DNA of 64,000 nucleotides, taken from positions 88,432,104 to 88,496,103 of the forward strand of contig NC_082695.1 of NCBI RefSeq assembly GCF_949987515.2, written 5' to 3'. The notes under the pieces are model-generated. The model did no database searches. It worked only from the letters and a program-made list of their open reading frames with translations, and was not told the origin of the DNA. Of the stretch, positions 11,696 through 24,160 are shown piece after piece (the stretch's first letter is position 1; every line of letters begins with the position of its first letter). Origin of the DNA: Delphinus delphis (Eukaryota; Chordata; Mammalia; Artiodactyla; Delphinidae). The translations under genes were made by a program, and so were the position numbers.

Positions 11696-12595
11696 ATTAT
11701 CCGTCCCTCAGACAGACTCTGGATCACTAACCTAATCTGGAATCACATATGTGAAGCACATTGTATTTATAATTCTTTGTGCCAAAAAAATTACACTAAC
11801 GATAAGATGACTACGTGTTCGTTGATGCCCATGCAGCTCTCACCCGTGCCCTCCACAGCCTCTTGGGTGGAATCAACCTGTCCTGGTTCCTGCCAGGAAA
11901 CTGGGGCCTCTGCCTGGGAGCCTGAGTTGTTCAGGTGGTACCAACCAGGCCCCAGATTACACGTGTGTCTTTTGCTTCACACGTCCAAATTCCAAGAGCG
12001 GAGAAAAGCGCCTCACGGGGGCCACTGGCGCCTCACCCCGTTTCTTAAAGAACGGAGCTGCTGCAGGCATTTCACACGACCTCCCTGCTGACGGTGGGAT
12101 CTGCCACAGGGCCCTTCTGCAAACAGAGCTGCAGATACCCCCCTCACACACACACACGCCCGTAGAATCTCCCATCCTCCAGCAGCTGCTGTGTTTTGGA
12201 GGCTGTGACCACAGGTCTTCAAGCGTCGTGGCCTCCGCAGGGCTGCAGGGCTGCAGCTCGTGGTCATGACCTCAATTACCAGGGCACATTGGTCCTCGGC
12301 GGCCACTCCTCGTTTTCTCCAAAAAGGAGGAGGAAGAACACTAGTGAGCATCTGTTGGGGTGGGGGGGAAGGCTAAGTCACATGCGGGAGGTGGGAGCTG
12401 GGGCGTGTGAGCCCCCATCCTCAGCCGCCTCTGCCCCCACGTGCGTGTCGTTTGTGTTCGGGGTTTGTTGAGCTTCAAGGATCCGTGGCTTTATGGTTTT
12501 CAGCAAAAGTGGAACGCGGCAGCCACGATCCCGTCCAGTGTTTCTACCCCTCCTTCCGCAGCTGTAATCACGCACACGAGGCTGCGTGAAGTCCG
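11696..12595. other. Unique DNA, no gene recognised
   Basis: An AT-rich start, possibly residual LINE, gives way to GC-rich single-copy DNA. A short CA run sits at 12147-12160. No exon or RNA gene was seen. Confidence 0.4.
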
Positions 12596-12599
12596 TCCA

Positions 12600-13560
12600 C
12601 GGTCCACCGACGCTCAGTTCTGCAGACTTCTTCTGTTTTGCTTTCCTTAGTTTCTCGTGCTGTGTCCTCTTCCACGGCATCCGATCCCCTGTGGCTCTGG
12701 AGTGTTTCAGTCCCGACACTGCAGCCTTTAATGCGAGAAGCTTGTTTGTTAACATGTTAACTCACTCCTCTGACTTCCTGAACACGTAGGAGGTAATTAT
12801 AATACCTGTTTTAATATCCTCGTTTGCTAACTCCATGATTGGTGTGGTATTTAGTTGATTTTCATGGACTGATTTTTCGTCTCATTTGGATTGTAATTTC
12901 CTGCCTCTTTGCATGATCAGAGGTCAGACATTGTGAATTTTGCCTGCCTGAGGGCTGGGTATGTTCTGTGTTCTTCATGAATGCTCGTTCTGGGATGCAG
13001 TTTAAGTCACTTGGAAAGTTTTGATCCTTTTGGGTCTTTTTAGCTTTTAGACTTTGTTTGATGGGAACACTTAGGCCGAGGCTAATTTTTCCCACTCACA
13101 GGGCAAAACCCTTCCGAGGACACTCCCCGACGCCCTGTGAAGTATGTTCCGCCGTGTGTCAGGCTCGTGTGGGGACCGAGCATCTCTCCCTTTAATCCTT
13201 TAGGACCGCCGCTCTTTACTAGAACTTGAGGGGACTCCCCCCCATGCCTGTGTGGGTCAGGACTCACCCACAGCCCGAGGACGAACCCTCTGCAGGTCTC
13301 CGAGCCCCCTTCTGGGCAACCCGCTCCTCTGCAGTAACGCCCCTAAGCTTCGAGCAGCCTCGACAGCCCTGCCCCGCCCCCTCGTCTCCTCAACTGTGGG
13401 AGGCTCTCCTGGGGTCCATCTCCCCACACCGGGGGCTGGAACACCCTCTGCAGGCCACAGGCTGGGCCGCCGCCGGGTGCCCCTCTCAGGCATCACTGTT
13501 CTTCGTTGCCTGATGGCTAACGTCTAACATGTTTCATGTATGTTTTCCAAGTTTTCACTG
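12600..13560 (-). mobile_element. LINE (old L1/HAL1-like) fragment, antisense
   Basis: Several phrases familiar from old mammalian LINE copies read in antisense: CATTGTGAATTTTGCCTGCC near 12929, TTCTGGGATGCAGTTTAAG near 12990, GATCCTTTTGGGTCTTTTTAG near 13022, and the GGGCAAAACCCTTC stretch near 13101. Divergence is high and no frame survives. The subfamily is uncertain, and the GC-rich end after 13200 may be unrelated. Confidence 0.55.
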
Positions 13561-14115
13561 CTTTGGGTGGGAGGGTAAATCTGGGCCCTGTTAGTCCACC
13601 TTGACTGAAAGCAGACGTTCTGATGCTTGACTTCTCAAAGCTTTTTTGGTAGGCCAAATTTTAATCAGAGAAGTAGTCAAGCTTCCGTTTTCCCTGCGTT
13701 TTATATCATATAACAATAATGCTATTCACATAAAAACTACACGTCTAGCCAAGAGAGTGGCCCGTGATCACCAGACATGCCTCGGGGCCTCGTATAATTT
13801 TAACCGGAAGGGAAGGCGTCAAACAGAGGCTGAAAAACGGCCTTAGCTGCCAAGTATGCTTTTTACTTGGAGGAAGAACAAAAGAGTCCTGGTCATGGCT
13901 TTTCAAAACGCAACAGAGAAGAAAAACACATATCTGTGTTCAGGTGGCGTGAGACCCTTCTCACACGGCCCTGGTGTCCTGCTGTCCCTGTGACAGGAAG
14001 ACAGGAAGCTCACAGCCGCGGCCTCTCCCAGGTCAAAGCCGCTATCAGGCTCATCCCAGACGACACGGACCCAAGACTAACACAGTGGGCTGTCGGCGCA
14101 TCTAAGCCTCACACC
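13561..14115. other. Unique DNA, no gene recognised
   Basis: Mixed composition with an AT-rich part at 13640-13730. Overlapping frames of 60-85 codons have no recognisable domain. No mobile element was assigned. Confidence 0.4.
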
Positions 14116-14119
14116 CAGA

Positions 14120-14500
14120 AATAAGGGTCTGTGAACTTCATGGGCGCAGCTACCTTTTGTGTTTTCATGTACTGTGCCTGGAAAACAATGTCAGCTGAGA
14201 CTACGTTCGTTTGGAATTTGGAACAATTAGACGTTAATGGTATTTGGCTGGTTCAAGTTCACTTTTAGACTTTCTAGTGAGAAAGGGGTTTGCGAGCAAT
14301 TTAATCACTTAAAGAATGTAAGTGGCGTTAAGGTCTTTGGGAACATTCGTTGTTTGCATACAGATAAGGCTGCTAATTATGATTTTTTTCCTATTCATTG
14401 TAGTAGGCCCAGCAGGACTTTGACTTGAAAATATACCATCAGTAATTAGTTCCTGTAACTACATATACTTGAAAGGAATAAAGTAAATTTTTTAAAAGTA
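14120..14500. promoter_or_regulatory. AT-rich island with homeodomain-type sites (enhancer candidate)
   Basis: This unique AT-rich segment contains several TAAT cores in good homeodomain contexts: GTTAATGG near 14233, GCTAATTATG near 14372 and AGTAATTAGT near 14442. There is also a GATA-like AGATAAGG near 14362. It contains no mobile element I recognise and stands out from GC-rich flanks. Clusters like this are typical of conserved developmental enhancers. Conservation itself cannot be seen in a single sequence, so the call is inference. Confidence 0.35.
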
Positions 14501-14569
14501 TACCCTCTAATCCAAACCGCTCACTAATTTCTACTCACTCCACTTAATCTAGATAATAACAGTACAAGG

Positions 14570-14713
14570 TGAATTCCCTGGCGGTCCAGTGGTTAGGACT
14601 CTGGGCTTCCACTTCAGGGGGCACGGGTTCGACCCCAGCTTGGCGAATTAAGATCCCACAAGCTGCACGGTGCAGCCTAAATAAATAAATACTTAAAATT
14701 TTAAATAAAAAGA
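14570..14713 (+). mobile_element. tRNA-derived SINE, CHR-1/Bov-tA-like
   Basis: The head GAATTCCCTGGCGGTCCAGT and the pol III B-box-like GGGTTCGACCCC (about 14627) mark a tRNA-Glu-derived SINE of the whale/ruminant group. The body is short and ends in an AATAAATAAATA-type tail. Flanking AACAGTACAAGG (14558-14569) and AACGGTACATGG (14714-14725) look like a decayed 12-bp target-site duplication with two mismatches, which fits an older insertion than the CHR-2 copies here. Confidence 0.9.
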
Positions 14714-14719
14714 AACGGT

Positions 14720-14930
14720 ACATGGCTCGTGTACACGATTCAATGACACTTTCCAAAGTTATTTTCAAATGCGCTCTACGTCATTTGATATCAAAGCCAT
14801 CCCGTGAGGGGCGTGAGACAAATGAAACCCCCAGTCGACAGGTGAAGTTACTGAGGCCTCGGGGGAGGAAATTGTCTCTGTTAACTTGTGGCTTTCTCCC
14901 TGTGCTCGTGCTTTGAGGAGAGAGAACTGA
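14720..14930. other. Short unique stretch with a possible MIR trace
   Basis: GTGAAGTTACTGAGGCCTCG near 14841 weakly resembles an antisense MIR core. Nothing else was recognised. Confidence 0.25.
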
Positions 14931-15441
14931 CATCCATCCACACATCCACCCATCCAGCCAGCCATCCACCCACCCATCCATCCACCCATCCATCCACCCA
15001 TCCATCCACCCATCCATCCATCCACCCACCCATCCATCCACCCATCCACCCACCCATCCATCCACCCATCCATCCATCCACCCACCCATCCATCCACCCA
15101 TCCACCCATCCACCCACCCATCCATCCACCCATCCACCCACCCATCCACCCATCCATCCACCCACCCATCCACCCACCCATCCACCCACCCATCCATCCA
15201 CCCATCCATCCATCCATCCACCCATCCATCCACCATCCATCCACCCATCCATCTACCCATCCACCCATCCATCCACCATGCATCCACCCACCCATCCATC
15301 CACCCATCCATCCACCCACCCATCCATCCACCATCCATCCACCCATCCATCCATCCACCCACCCATCCACCCATCCATCCACCATCCACCCACCCATCCA
15401 TCCACCCATCCATCCACCCACCCATCCATCCACCCATTCAT
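14931..15441. repeat. Tetranucleotide microsatellite (CATC/CACC)n, about 510 bp
   Basis: The tract is built of CATC and CACC tetramers in mixed order, with interruptions such as CAGCCAGCC near 14954, ATCTACC near 15250 and CATGCATCC near 15278. Three-base register slips (CCACCATCC) appear only in the second half, near 15230, 15272, 15330 and 15380. Long frames on both strands through the tract (for example 14888-15610 on + and 14765-15433 on -) are artefacts of the repeat. Confidence 0.97.
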
Positions 15442-16690
15442 CCCCTGTGCCCCACCCCCCCCATGTTTGGTGACCCTCCTCTGCTGGGGGTCAGGGACCC
15501 CTCCTGCTGCCCCCCCACCGTTGTGCCTAGATTTGGGTTTCTCTGCATCTGTTGGTTGCAGTTTCCTGGCAGATGTGCATCCTGGCCGGGGCAGCTGGCC
15601 CAGTAGGTAGGCTTCCTTCTGCCCCTGTGTCCATCAGCCGTGCTCCTGTCATCAGGCCCCCTTGGCCAGGCCATCTCCTCCCATCCTGGATGTTGGTGAC
15701 AGATGGCCTGGTATTCCCCTCACAGGGATTTCCTAATTATTCTTGGAGCCAGAACCAAGCGGAAGATGGAGGCAACGCCTGTGGACCCCACTGGCCTAGC
15801 CACCCCTGCCTGGAACTTCCCGTGGCCAGAAATCTGGAAGGTGGGGCCTGCGGGGCAGAGGCCTCGGGGGAGGGGTGTGCTTGTATACATCAAGCGGGAC
15901 GCGTGAGCTGCTGTGATGGGGCCGTGGCTGCCAAGCCGAGGGGACTGTGGTGCTGGGGGTTAAGGGAGGGACTGAGCAGCTCGAGGCCCCATGTTTGTAG
16001 CACTTCGGGGCTTTTAGCCTGAGTTGCCAGCAATGGCACTTCGGCAGCTTTCTAAGTTTTCTGTGTTGCCGCACTTGACATTCACAGTGACCCGGAAGCT
16101 GTCTGCGCGCGTCCCATACCTGATATGCAGCGGTGAGGCGTGTTCGGAGCTGGTCCCGGAGAGACCCACGTGCGGCCGGGACAGGTGCGCACGCGCTCAG
16201 CGCTCTGCCGTCCGCGCTGCCGTGCGCTGGCTGCTTCTCCCTCTTAGCCCCCGGCCCTGCCTGAGGCCTCCCAGGTCAGCTCTGCTCTAGGCCTGTCGTC
16301 CCCAGGGCTGGGGCGGGGTGGGTGCCAGGCCAGCCTAGGGGCGGCAGGTCAGCAGCTGCGGTATCGACACAGGCTCTGCAGGTGAGCAGATCCGGACCCG
16401 CGCTCTGTCCTGCGGCCCGGGATCCACGCAGCCCAGCTTCCCGCGCGCCGGCTGTGTGGGCGCCCGGGGTGCAGCTGCCCCTCCACGGAACGTCCTCCCT
16501 GGGCTGAGCTGAGCTGCCATCCTCCAGCCCACGGGGGTGGGAGCGCCAGGCTGCTCTGGGGAACAAACACGGCCACGTCTGGCCGCAGGGCCGGGAAAGG
16601 CCTGCCTTTATCCTTAGGGTTCTGTGGGAGTTAAGGGTTCAAGACCGAGTCACGTGGCAGCAGGTGCTGGAGGCGGTGGTCTGGTGATAC
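15442..16690. other. GC-rich unique DNA, CpG-dense at 16130-16480
   Basis: No gene or mobile element was recognised. The stretch from about 16130 to 16480 has frequent CG dinucleotides and could be a weak CpG island. No TATA box, first exon or other promoter landmark could be tied to it. Confidence 0.35.
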
Positions 16691-16699
16691 ATCTGAGGA

Positions 16700-16870
16700 A
16701 AGCCTCGGACAAAAGAGGTTTTAACCCCCATTAACCAGGAAGCCCATTAACCACATCATTTATTTCCTGATTATTCCATTAAGCAAAACTTTCTGGATTA
16801 TGTTTTGATGGGCTTGTGATGAAATCCCAGGCAGTGTTTCTTTAAGGAGGAGGAGTTGGGGGCCGCGCCC
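16700..16870. promoter_or_regulatory. AT-rich island with repeated CCCATTAACC sites (enhancer candidate)
   Basis: The 10-mer CCCATTAACC occurs twice about 17 bp apart (near 16727 and 16744), followed by ATTTATTTCCTGATTATTCCATTAAGC. Four TAAT/ATTA cores therefore fall within about 60 bp, surrounded by GC-rich DNA. No mobile element was recognised. The arrangement suggests binding sites for homeodomain factors, but function and conservation are inferred. Confidence 0.35.
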
Positions 16871-19800
16871 CCTAAACGGTGGAGCTGCCTGCCTCGCTGG
16901 CTCAGCTGGGAGGTTAGCCAAGGTCCCAGCCAGGGCAGCGAGGAGATACAGAAAGACGCTCGAGCACAGAGCTAATTAGGGGGACCCAGAGCTCCAGAGG
17001 GTGAGTGGAGACGGGCATGTTGAGGACGGGAAGCCACTCAGCGGAGGGGCGAGATGGGAGACGGGGTCTGGATCCCAAAGCAGGAGGCGCCCCGGTTGTG
17101 GACAGCAGTCAGCACAGGCCTCGGACACTCCCGGGTCACAGGGCATTTCATCGCAGGCCGCGTCCTTGTTAGAAGCATTTGTGTTTGTGCCGGGACCCCT
17201 CTGGGCTCTGGGAGAGTACTGGCTTTGTTCAGCCCGTGGGACGTCTCGTCCCTGCTCTCAGGAAAGAAGTCATCGCCCACAACTGGGGGGCTGGCCCTTG
17301 GCGACTGCACGCGGGGACTGGAAGGGACCCCAAGGCCTGAACTCAGTAGAGTCATCATATCTGCCATCCCTGCTCGACAGGCTGAGTCCCAGGGTGTGTG
17401 GGGGTGTCCGAGTGCCCAACGAGGGCCGGGCTGGGAAGGCGTTATTACAAAAGAAAATGTAGCCAGGCCCTGGCCTCCAGGAGCCCCCGAGAAGGGAAGG
17501 AGAGCCAGGCGCCCGAGGGAACGGTGGACCCCCGCTCCCGACCACAACCCGACGGCTGGGTCTGCGCACACGCGCGGGGGGTCACCAGCCGCGCCCGAGG
17601 GACGGGGGCTCCGTGCTCGCACCCTCTCCCTCGCTTGGCCCACACCTCCGGACGCTGTGAAGAGGCACGGATATTCTCACAGGTTGCTACGACCTAACGG
17701 TTCTATTTCTGTCCGTACGTAGAGGACTTACCCTCTCCGTAGCCCTTTCCCTCGCTGGCCGTGCCGTCTGCGGGGCCACGCGGCCTCAGCCCCCCAGGGG
17801 CCTAAAGCTGAGCTCGTGCTGCTTCCAGGTGCCTCGAGTTTGTCCAAGTGCCGTTTCCCTGTCACCCAAACTCGACGCCCTCCCGCGGCCCCAGAGTCAC
17901 ACTCTCCTGGCCGCCGGACCCCACCCTGTTCCCCGTGCGCACGAGGCCTCTGCCAGGGACGCCCGTGGACCCGTGCGGGTGGTGAGCCCGGCCAGGCAGC
18001 TGGGACCCAGATGTACCAGAAGCCGTGGGGAGAAAGGGGGGACCTGGGCTAGGGTGCTTGGGGCCGAACCGCGGGAGACGAGTGTGGGAGGGCCCCGCCG
18101 CGCTGATTCCTGGGGGCTAGGGGCTCCGGGGAAACACGTCGACGGCACGTGCCGGCTCGCTGCTGACGGCCCGCCGTTGACCGGACAGTGGCAGCCGCTC
18201 CTGGAGCAGAGCCGTCAGTGCCTTTGCTCCCGAAACCTGGGCGCGTTGTCTCCCGTCTTTGGTCTTGGTGGGTGCGTTACTTTTGGGACTAAAGTGGAGG
18301 TTGGCAAAGCAAATTTGCCGTCGCTTGTAGCAGGGCTTCGGCTGAGGGTTACTCTGTGTCACCACCTTCTGAGGCCGAACCTCAGCTTTGCTTCAAATGT
18401 GGTTCAGGACGTCGAGGTCCTGTGAGGCCCTGTTTAAACTGTAAGCTCTACACAAGCCTCCAGGAGGCCCGTGAGCCTGGGCGTGGCGACAGGACAGAGA
18501 GAGTTGGAAGAAGAAGACGCCCGCCCCCCCCGGACCCTGTCTGGCTGTCGTCCCCCCCGACCCCCAGCTGCAGCCCCTCCTCGCGAGATGCACACGACGG
18601 CCACGCGTGTGGCTCGTCCCCTTGCCAGCAAGGGCGCGCGGCCGAGGCGGGCGGTGACGCTCCGTCCTCACAGATGCAAAGGGACCTGTCCACCCTCTTT
18701 ACAGCGGAGGCACTCGGCCCCACAGAGCCAGCGACTGGCGGAGCCGCCCGGAGGGAAGGGCTGCGCTGGGTGGCGTGGGTGTCTCCGTGGTGGGGCCCCT
18801 GCTCTGTTCCACAGGCTCCCGTGACGAGGCCCTGTCCTCGGTCATGGGCGACTGCGGCGTGAAGCCCGGGGCACGTGGCCTCCGCAGAGTCCGCTGCCCG
18901 GGAGCCTCGCGTTCAGCACACCAGCAGCCGAGGCCGGCTGACGGGAGAGGAGACGGGACAGACCGTGCCCGCCGTCCAAGAGGGGCAGCTGAGCACCTGC
19001 CCTTGGATTTGATGAAACGCAGATCCGTGCTGACTCAGTTAGACGTCTACGCCTCCTTCTCTGCATCTGGGAAAACAGGTGCTGGCCTCCAGGGCCACTC
19101 AGACCATGTCTGTCACCATGGGGCAAAGCTTACAGTGGCCTGGGGGGTGACGGTCTCAGGGCCCCCTCTCGCGTGGCTGACAGTGGAGCTGATACCACAT
19201 CTTCTGGGCTCTGTGCTGTGGCTTGTGCCCCGTGGACGGAAAGGCCAGCGGGCAGGTGACCCTGTGACAGGAAGTGCCCGAGGCCACCGTGTCCTGTCTT
19301 CCTCTTTGTCCTGTCTTCCTCCAGGGCTGCCGCACACCGTCATGCCCTCCCCCGGGTGTCACGCCCCCCCCCCGGGCGTCACGCCCCCCCCGGGCAGTCG
19401 GTGGCCTGTCCTCCGTCAGCAGGACCCCCCGTGGGACTCTGGCGCGGCCATAGCGGGAGCTCCGCAGCCGGCTGAGGCCTGCGGGGCCGCTGGCTGTGGG
19501 GCCCGAGTGTGAGGCAGGGATTTTCCTTACAACCTGGCGAAAGGGAAGCTCAGGCCCTGAGCAGGGCGCGACAGCACGGAAGCCACCCGCAGAGACTGGT
19601 TTAGAGGCTGAGGGGCGGGGGCGGGGTCACAGGTGCCCAGGGCCGGTGGGGAACAAAGGAAGGAGAGGTCGGGGGTCCTTACAGCACGTGGTCCAGCTCA
19701 GACCTGGGACAGGACCTGCAACAAGCCCTGCAACTATGGCCACATCCGACCAGGGCTGCCTCCAGGGCCCCTCGGATCCTAAGGCCGCAGCTCGGGCCTC

Positions 19801-19985
19801 CCGTCACTCCACCCTCAGCCTCGAAACCACCCATGGGCCCCGCACGGGGGACCCACCTGGTCCCCTTGCCCAGATGCCCTGGTCAGACGCCTGTCTCCGA
19901 CTGGGCCCTCCCTCCACCTGGGCCCGGCCGGCCCTCCCTGCCTTCTGACGGGAGCCCCCAGTGCCAGCCAACCCCCCACCTGGAT
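16871..19985. other. GC-rich, CpG-bearing unique DNA; possible MIR at 18690-18755
   Basis: Single-copy sequence with many overlapping frames and no recognised domains. An antisense MIR-like phrase (CTTTACAGCGGAGGCACTCG, then CACAGAGCCAGCGACTGGCGG) lies at about 18699-18745. CpG is dense at 17500-18150 and 18500-18960. Confidence 0.4.
19350..19397. repeat. Short C-rich tandem duplication
   Basis: CCCGGGYGTCACG followed by a run of 7-9 C is repeated about two and a half times (unit about 19-21 bp). The C runs differ in length, which points to slippage. Confidence 0.8.
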
Positions 19986-22900
19986 TTGTGTTTTCAAGAA
20001 GGCGTTGTTCACTTTATCTGCTTCTGGTTCTGCCTTGCCTGTTCCCTGTCACCTGAATTTCCTGCCAATCCTTTCAGCACCTCCTGTTGGGACCTGCCCA
20101 GTGTGTCTGGCAAATTGGTTCCAATTAGCATGACTGTAAACCCGGTGGGCACACAGGGCCTCACACCCAGGTGCCTGGTTGGGCGGGAGCAAAAGCAGGA
20201 AGACAAGGCGGGAGTCACTGGAGGCTGTCGCCTCCCCGGGCTGCCTGCACCAGGTCCCACAGCCGGCAGCCTAAGCGCCTCACGGGACTGGGGCTGGACA
20301 CCAAGACCAAGCTGTGGGCAGGCTGGTGCCTTCCGAGCCGTGAGGGGCACCTCATCCCAGCCCCTCCCCAGCTTCTGGTGGCCGCCTGAAATCGCTGGGG
20401 TTCCCGATCTCTGTCTGTGTGGTCATGTGGCCTCTCCCTAGGTGTGCCTGCGCCCAATGCCCCTCTTTCACAAGGACACCACTCGTGCTGGGCGAGGGCC
20501 ACCCTGCTCCAGCCCGAGCTCATCCTAACCAGTCACGTGCAAAGAGGGGCATCTTCGGGGCCCCGGGGTCGGACTCCAGCGTGTGCATCCGGGGAGACAC
20601 ACTCGGGCCCCGGCAGAGGCCTGCAGTCAGCCGCCGGGCTTCCTCCTACTTGCCGTCCAGTCGCCAGCAGGGCCTCCTGTGCCACTCCTCCCCCCCCCCC
20701 ATCCCGCCGCCTCCGCCCAGGCCTGGTCCAGTCTCCCCAGGGTTTGGCCTCCGCTTCCCCAAGGACTGTTCTCCTACCGACTGTCCCTCCTTTCTCTCCT
20801 TTTGGTCACCGAGACAAAATATATTTACATTTCCCTTGGTAACAAGACTTAATTCACCACAGTGCAAACTGAAACTAGTCCAGTTTACACAGAAGATAAC
20901 GCATGTATTCTACTGCGTGATCTTTCTTTAAAGCCCTCATTTAACCTAACAAAAGTGAACAGCTAGGCAGGATTTCTCTAGAAAACTACAGAGACGAGAG
21001 CTGGCCCCCGTGGACCGCTCAGGCACGGTTCGCACCCTGACCCTGGGGGCCTGAGTCCGTCCGCGCCCACGCCAGGAGCAGAGGTACTGCAGGCAGAGCC
21101 GCGGCGGGGCGTGTTCGCGCACCGGCCGGCTCTGGGCCGGAGGCACAGGGATATTCTCCGAGGTTCTCGGCCCTCGGCCCTGCTCTCTGGCTCCAGGGCT
21201 GGCAGCCGGCCGCCCCCGACTGCCTGAGGCTGGACAGTGTCCTGTCGCTTTTGCTTTAAATCCTCTCGTGTGCTGCGTGCGCCCTGAAGACGCGGTCTGC
21301 ACCCTGCCGGGCCCCTCGCAGATCTGCCCACCCACGTCCAGAGGTGCACCAGCTCCAGGGGGACCGGGAGCCCGCCCGCGCCGCCTCCTGGGGGCCCTCT
21401 GGCCCTGACGGGGCCCTGAGCCTGTGAAGGCGAGGCCTGCAGAGCCCCACGGCTGAGGCCTCGAGGACCCCGCGTGGACTTCCCAGGACTTTCCACGGTC
21501 ACGCTCTCTGTGCTGCCGGCTGTCCTACCCCCAGAGCTCCCCGAGCCCCACAGCACGGAGCAGAAGGCTCTAGGAGCGGGCCGTGACTCAGCCGGGGAGG
21601 AATGTGTTCCTTGGCATTTGCTCCGAGGAGCTGGAGTTGGCATCGCCTCTGAACACGTGGGAGTCCAGGCCGGACGGCTCTGCGTCTGTCACCTCCCCCG
21701 GGGCGGGGAGGCCTCAGAGGCCCCGGGGGCCCACGTGGGCCCGGCCCTGGGACCTGCTTCTCCAGGGCTGGCAGAGGAGCTGCTTTTATAGGATTAGCAG
21801 CAGCACCTGGGAAGCTGGGGAAGCAAGAGAGATGGAAATTCAGGGTGATCTTGCCAAAGGCCATTTAGGCTTCTGTCCTGTGACTTTAAAATTAGGTTAG
21901 TGAAGCACTAAATCTACCTCCGACCGGTGGGCCCAGTTCCAGCGGTCACACCTAGGGAGACACCTTCAGCGCGGGGCGGCTTCTCCGTGACCACGTGACT
22001 GGGCGCCACCCGCTGAGTCACCGAGTCTGAGCCCCACGCCTGCCCCGCTGCGGGAAACCGGCTTCTCCCGAGGCGGACCCGGCCTGACCCCACCTTCCCA
22101 CGGAGACGCAAGCTCGTGGAAGCTGCCTTCCACAGTAAACAGCCCAGCCCAGGCTACTGATCTCTGAGTGAACGCGTAGGCGAATAAAGCAACGAGGGAA
22201 TGAACGAGAAGCTGCACTGGGTGCTGGGAGAACTGGGAACAAGAGGCTCAGGAGAGAGGCCCTGCTCCAGCAGCAGTTCCCCTCGTGACCACGCTTTCCG
22301 TGTTAACTGGCAGTAAAGTTTCATTCCCATAACTCATCACCGTCAGGGCGACACCCTGGACCCAGTGGCAGGTCTAGGCCCTACACAAGAACACGAGTTC
22401 AGGCTCATTTCCCCAAGCCACCGCGTGTCCCTTCCTGTCCCTTCAGGTGCCGCCTGGCTCCACGCACTGTCCCCGCTCCACCTCTGAATCCTCTCAGACC
22501 GCGCCGAGGTACAGCGGCTGACAACCTCAAAGAACAGCGGGGGCTCCACGGCACGCGTGCTCCCAGCCCGTTCTCCGCGCCCACGGAAGACATCGCTGGT
22601 TGGTCCCAGCATCCTCTCCCACTGAGCCCAGACAGAAATGAGCCTGGCGCTCCAGGAACCACTGCCCAGCAATCACATTCGGACCCTGAGAGGAGGCCTC
22701 TGCCTTCCCGCCTTAAGCTAACGGCTTGAAGAAGCTGATGGGATTTCAAGCCTCTGCTGGAGGGCTGTCCTCCTGGCCCCCTCGAACCACGTCATCCGAA
22801 AGAGCTCGCTTTGCCACCGAGGACCTTAGAAATTCCAGCATCGCTCTGATCGCTGATTCCCGCAACTGACTCTCCAGGTGGAAACCGTCTCCTTATTCGA

Positions 22901-24160
22901 ACGTGTGGTACAGCCGCCTCTAGCTTAGGCGCCGCTCGCCATTGTCAGAGGCTGACTGAAAACCGCGAGGCTATCTCTTCCCGGGGGCTGTTCAGTTTCG
23001 TGTGTTTGTGCAGTTTGGCTTGAAAAACGAAGTGAGGAGTTAGCCCAAGTCCAAACGCGGCGCACGGCCACGTGTAACTGTGAATCCCTGGCCGGTCAGG
23101 AGGGTGTTGCCCCTTCCTGGCCCTTCGGCGGGTGTTGGGTGAACCTCAGAAGGCTGGCCGGCGGTCCCCGGACCAAGGCACCCCGCCCGCGCCCCACCGA
23201 TGAGTCTCTGCCCGATGGCCTCTCCCTCAGTCCTTGGCAGAATTCTGTGAGGTGCCCAGGAGTCTGGAACTGCTGTTTAAGCCACACCTTGTTTATCTTC
23301 CTGAATGCTAAGCGGTAGATGGAAAGCACATTTCAGAGCGCTCGATATTCCTGCAAACACGGACACGTTGCTTGATTTAGTCCCAGCTCTTGAAGCAACA
23401 GTCCTTTTCAGGTTGCCGCAAGTGGGGCTCACACAGTGGCTTCCACACTGGAGCCCTGCCACCCACCGGGAGGCAAGTGATTTCTTCTCCTCCCCACTCT
23501 CTCCTCCCCTCTTTTTTTTTTTTTGCAGACAAAAAAGCTGCATTGTTTCCACGTGATGGTGGCTTGGGAGGCCCATGGCTGGAGGGCGAGGCCGGGCAGA
23601 GGCCCCGCCCAGGGCTGGGAAGGCCCCTGGTTGGCTTGGGATACTCGTCCAGTCGGTCACGGAGCATGGTCGGGGGCGGCGTCTCCCTGGTTCGGGGTGG
23701 TTTCGGGAAGTCACGGAGACAGGTCTGCAGGCAGAGCCGGCTGTCCCGAGCAGCTGTCCCGTCTGGCTCGGGGTCTCCCAGGCCAGGGCAGCTCCGTGGT
23801 TTCTAGGGTGAAGCCCCCTCACCCTGAGACAGCGCTGCACCTGCCGGGAGACACATGTCCAGGAGACACTCTGTGGCCGGCTTGCGGGAAGACTGGCCGT
23901 CCCCTGCGGGGCCTGGAGAGAGGTGGTCCAGGAGGATCATTCTTGGGGATCTGGGGGCCCATGGTGGTGAGAGCCAGCAGCTAACCACGAAAAGGGTGTC
24001 GCCGGTCCTAGAAGCCAAGAGGACGGCCCAGAGGCTGCGTCTGGAGGTGAGCTGAGTGGGACCCTCGGAGATCGCTGAGACCGCCGGGCGTTGGGGCCAG
24101 TGACTCTGAGAACCAGACCCACTTTCTCTCTGCACTGGAGGCCACAGGTCCCCTGCTGTC
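19986..24160. other. Unique DNA with small AT-rich islands, no gene recognised
   Basis: GC-rich sequence is broken by milder AT-rich pieces at 19986-20140, 20810-20960 and 21780-21915. The last contains TTTAAAATTAGGTTAGTG and reads like non-coding conserved DNA rather than a mobile element. A T-run at 23513-23524 ending in TTTGCAG resembles a splice acceptor, but no exon could be built behind it. Confidence 0.4.

Noticed and set aside
14765..15610. Long THPSIHP and WMDGWVDG repeat proteins
   Set aside because: They are translations of the CATC/CACC microsatellite in different frames of both strands.
23505..23530. Splice acceptor (T-run followed by TTTGCAG)
   Set aside because: No consistent open exon with a donor or stop and polyadenylation layout could be built behind it.
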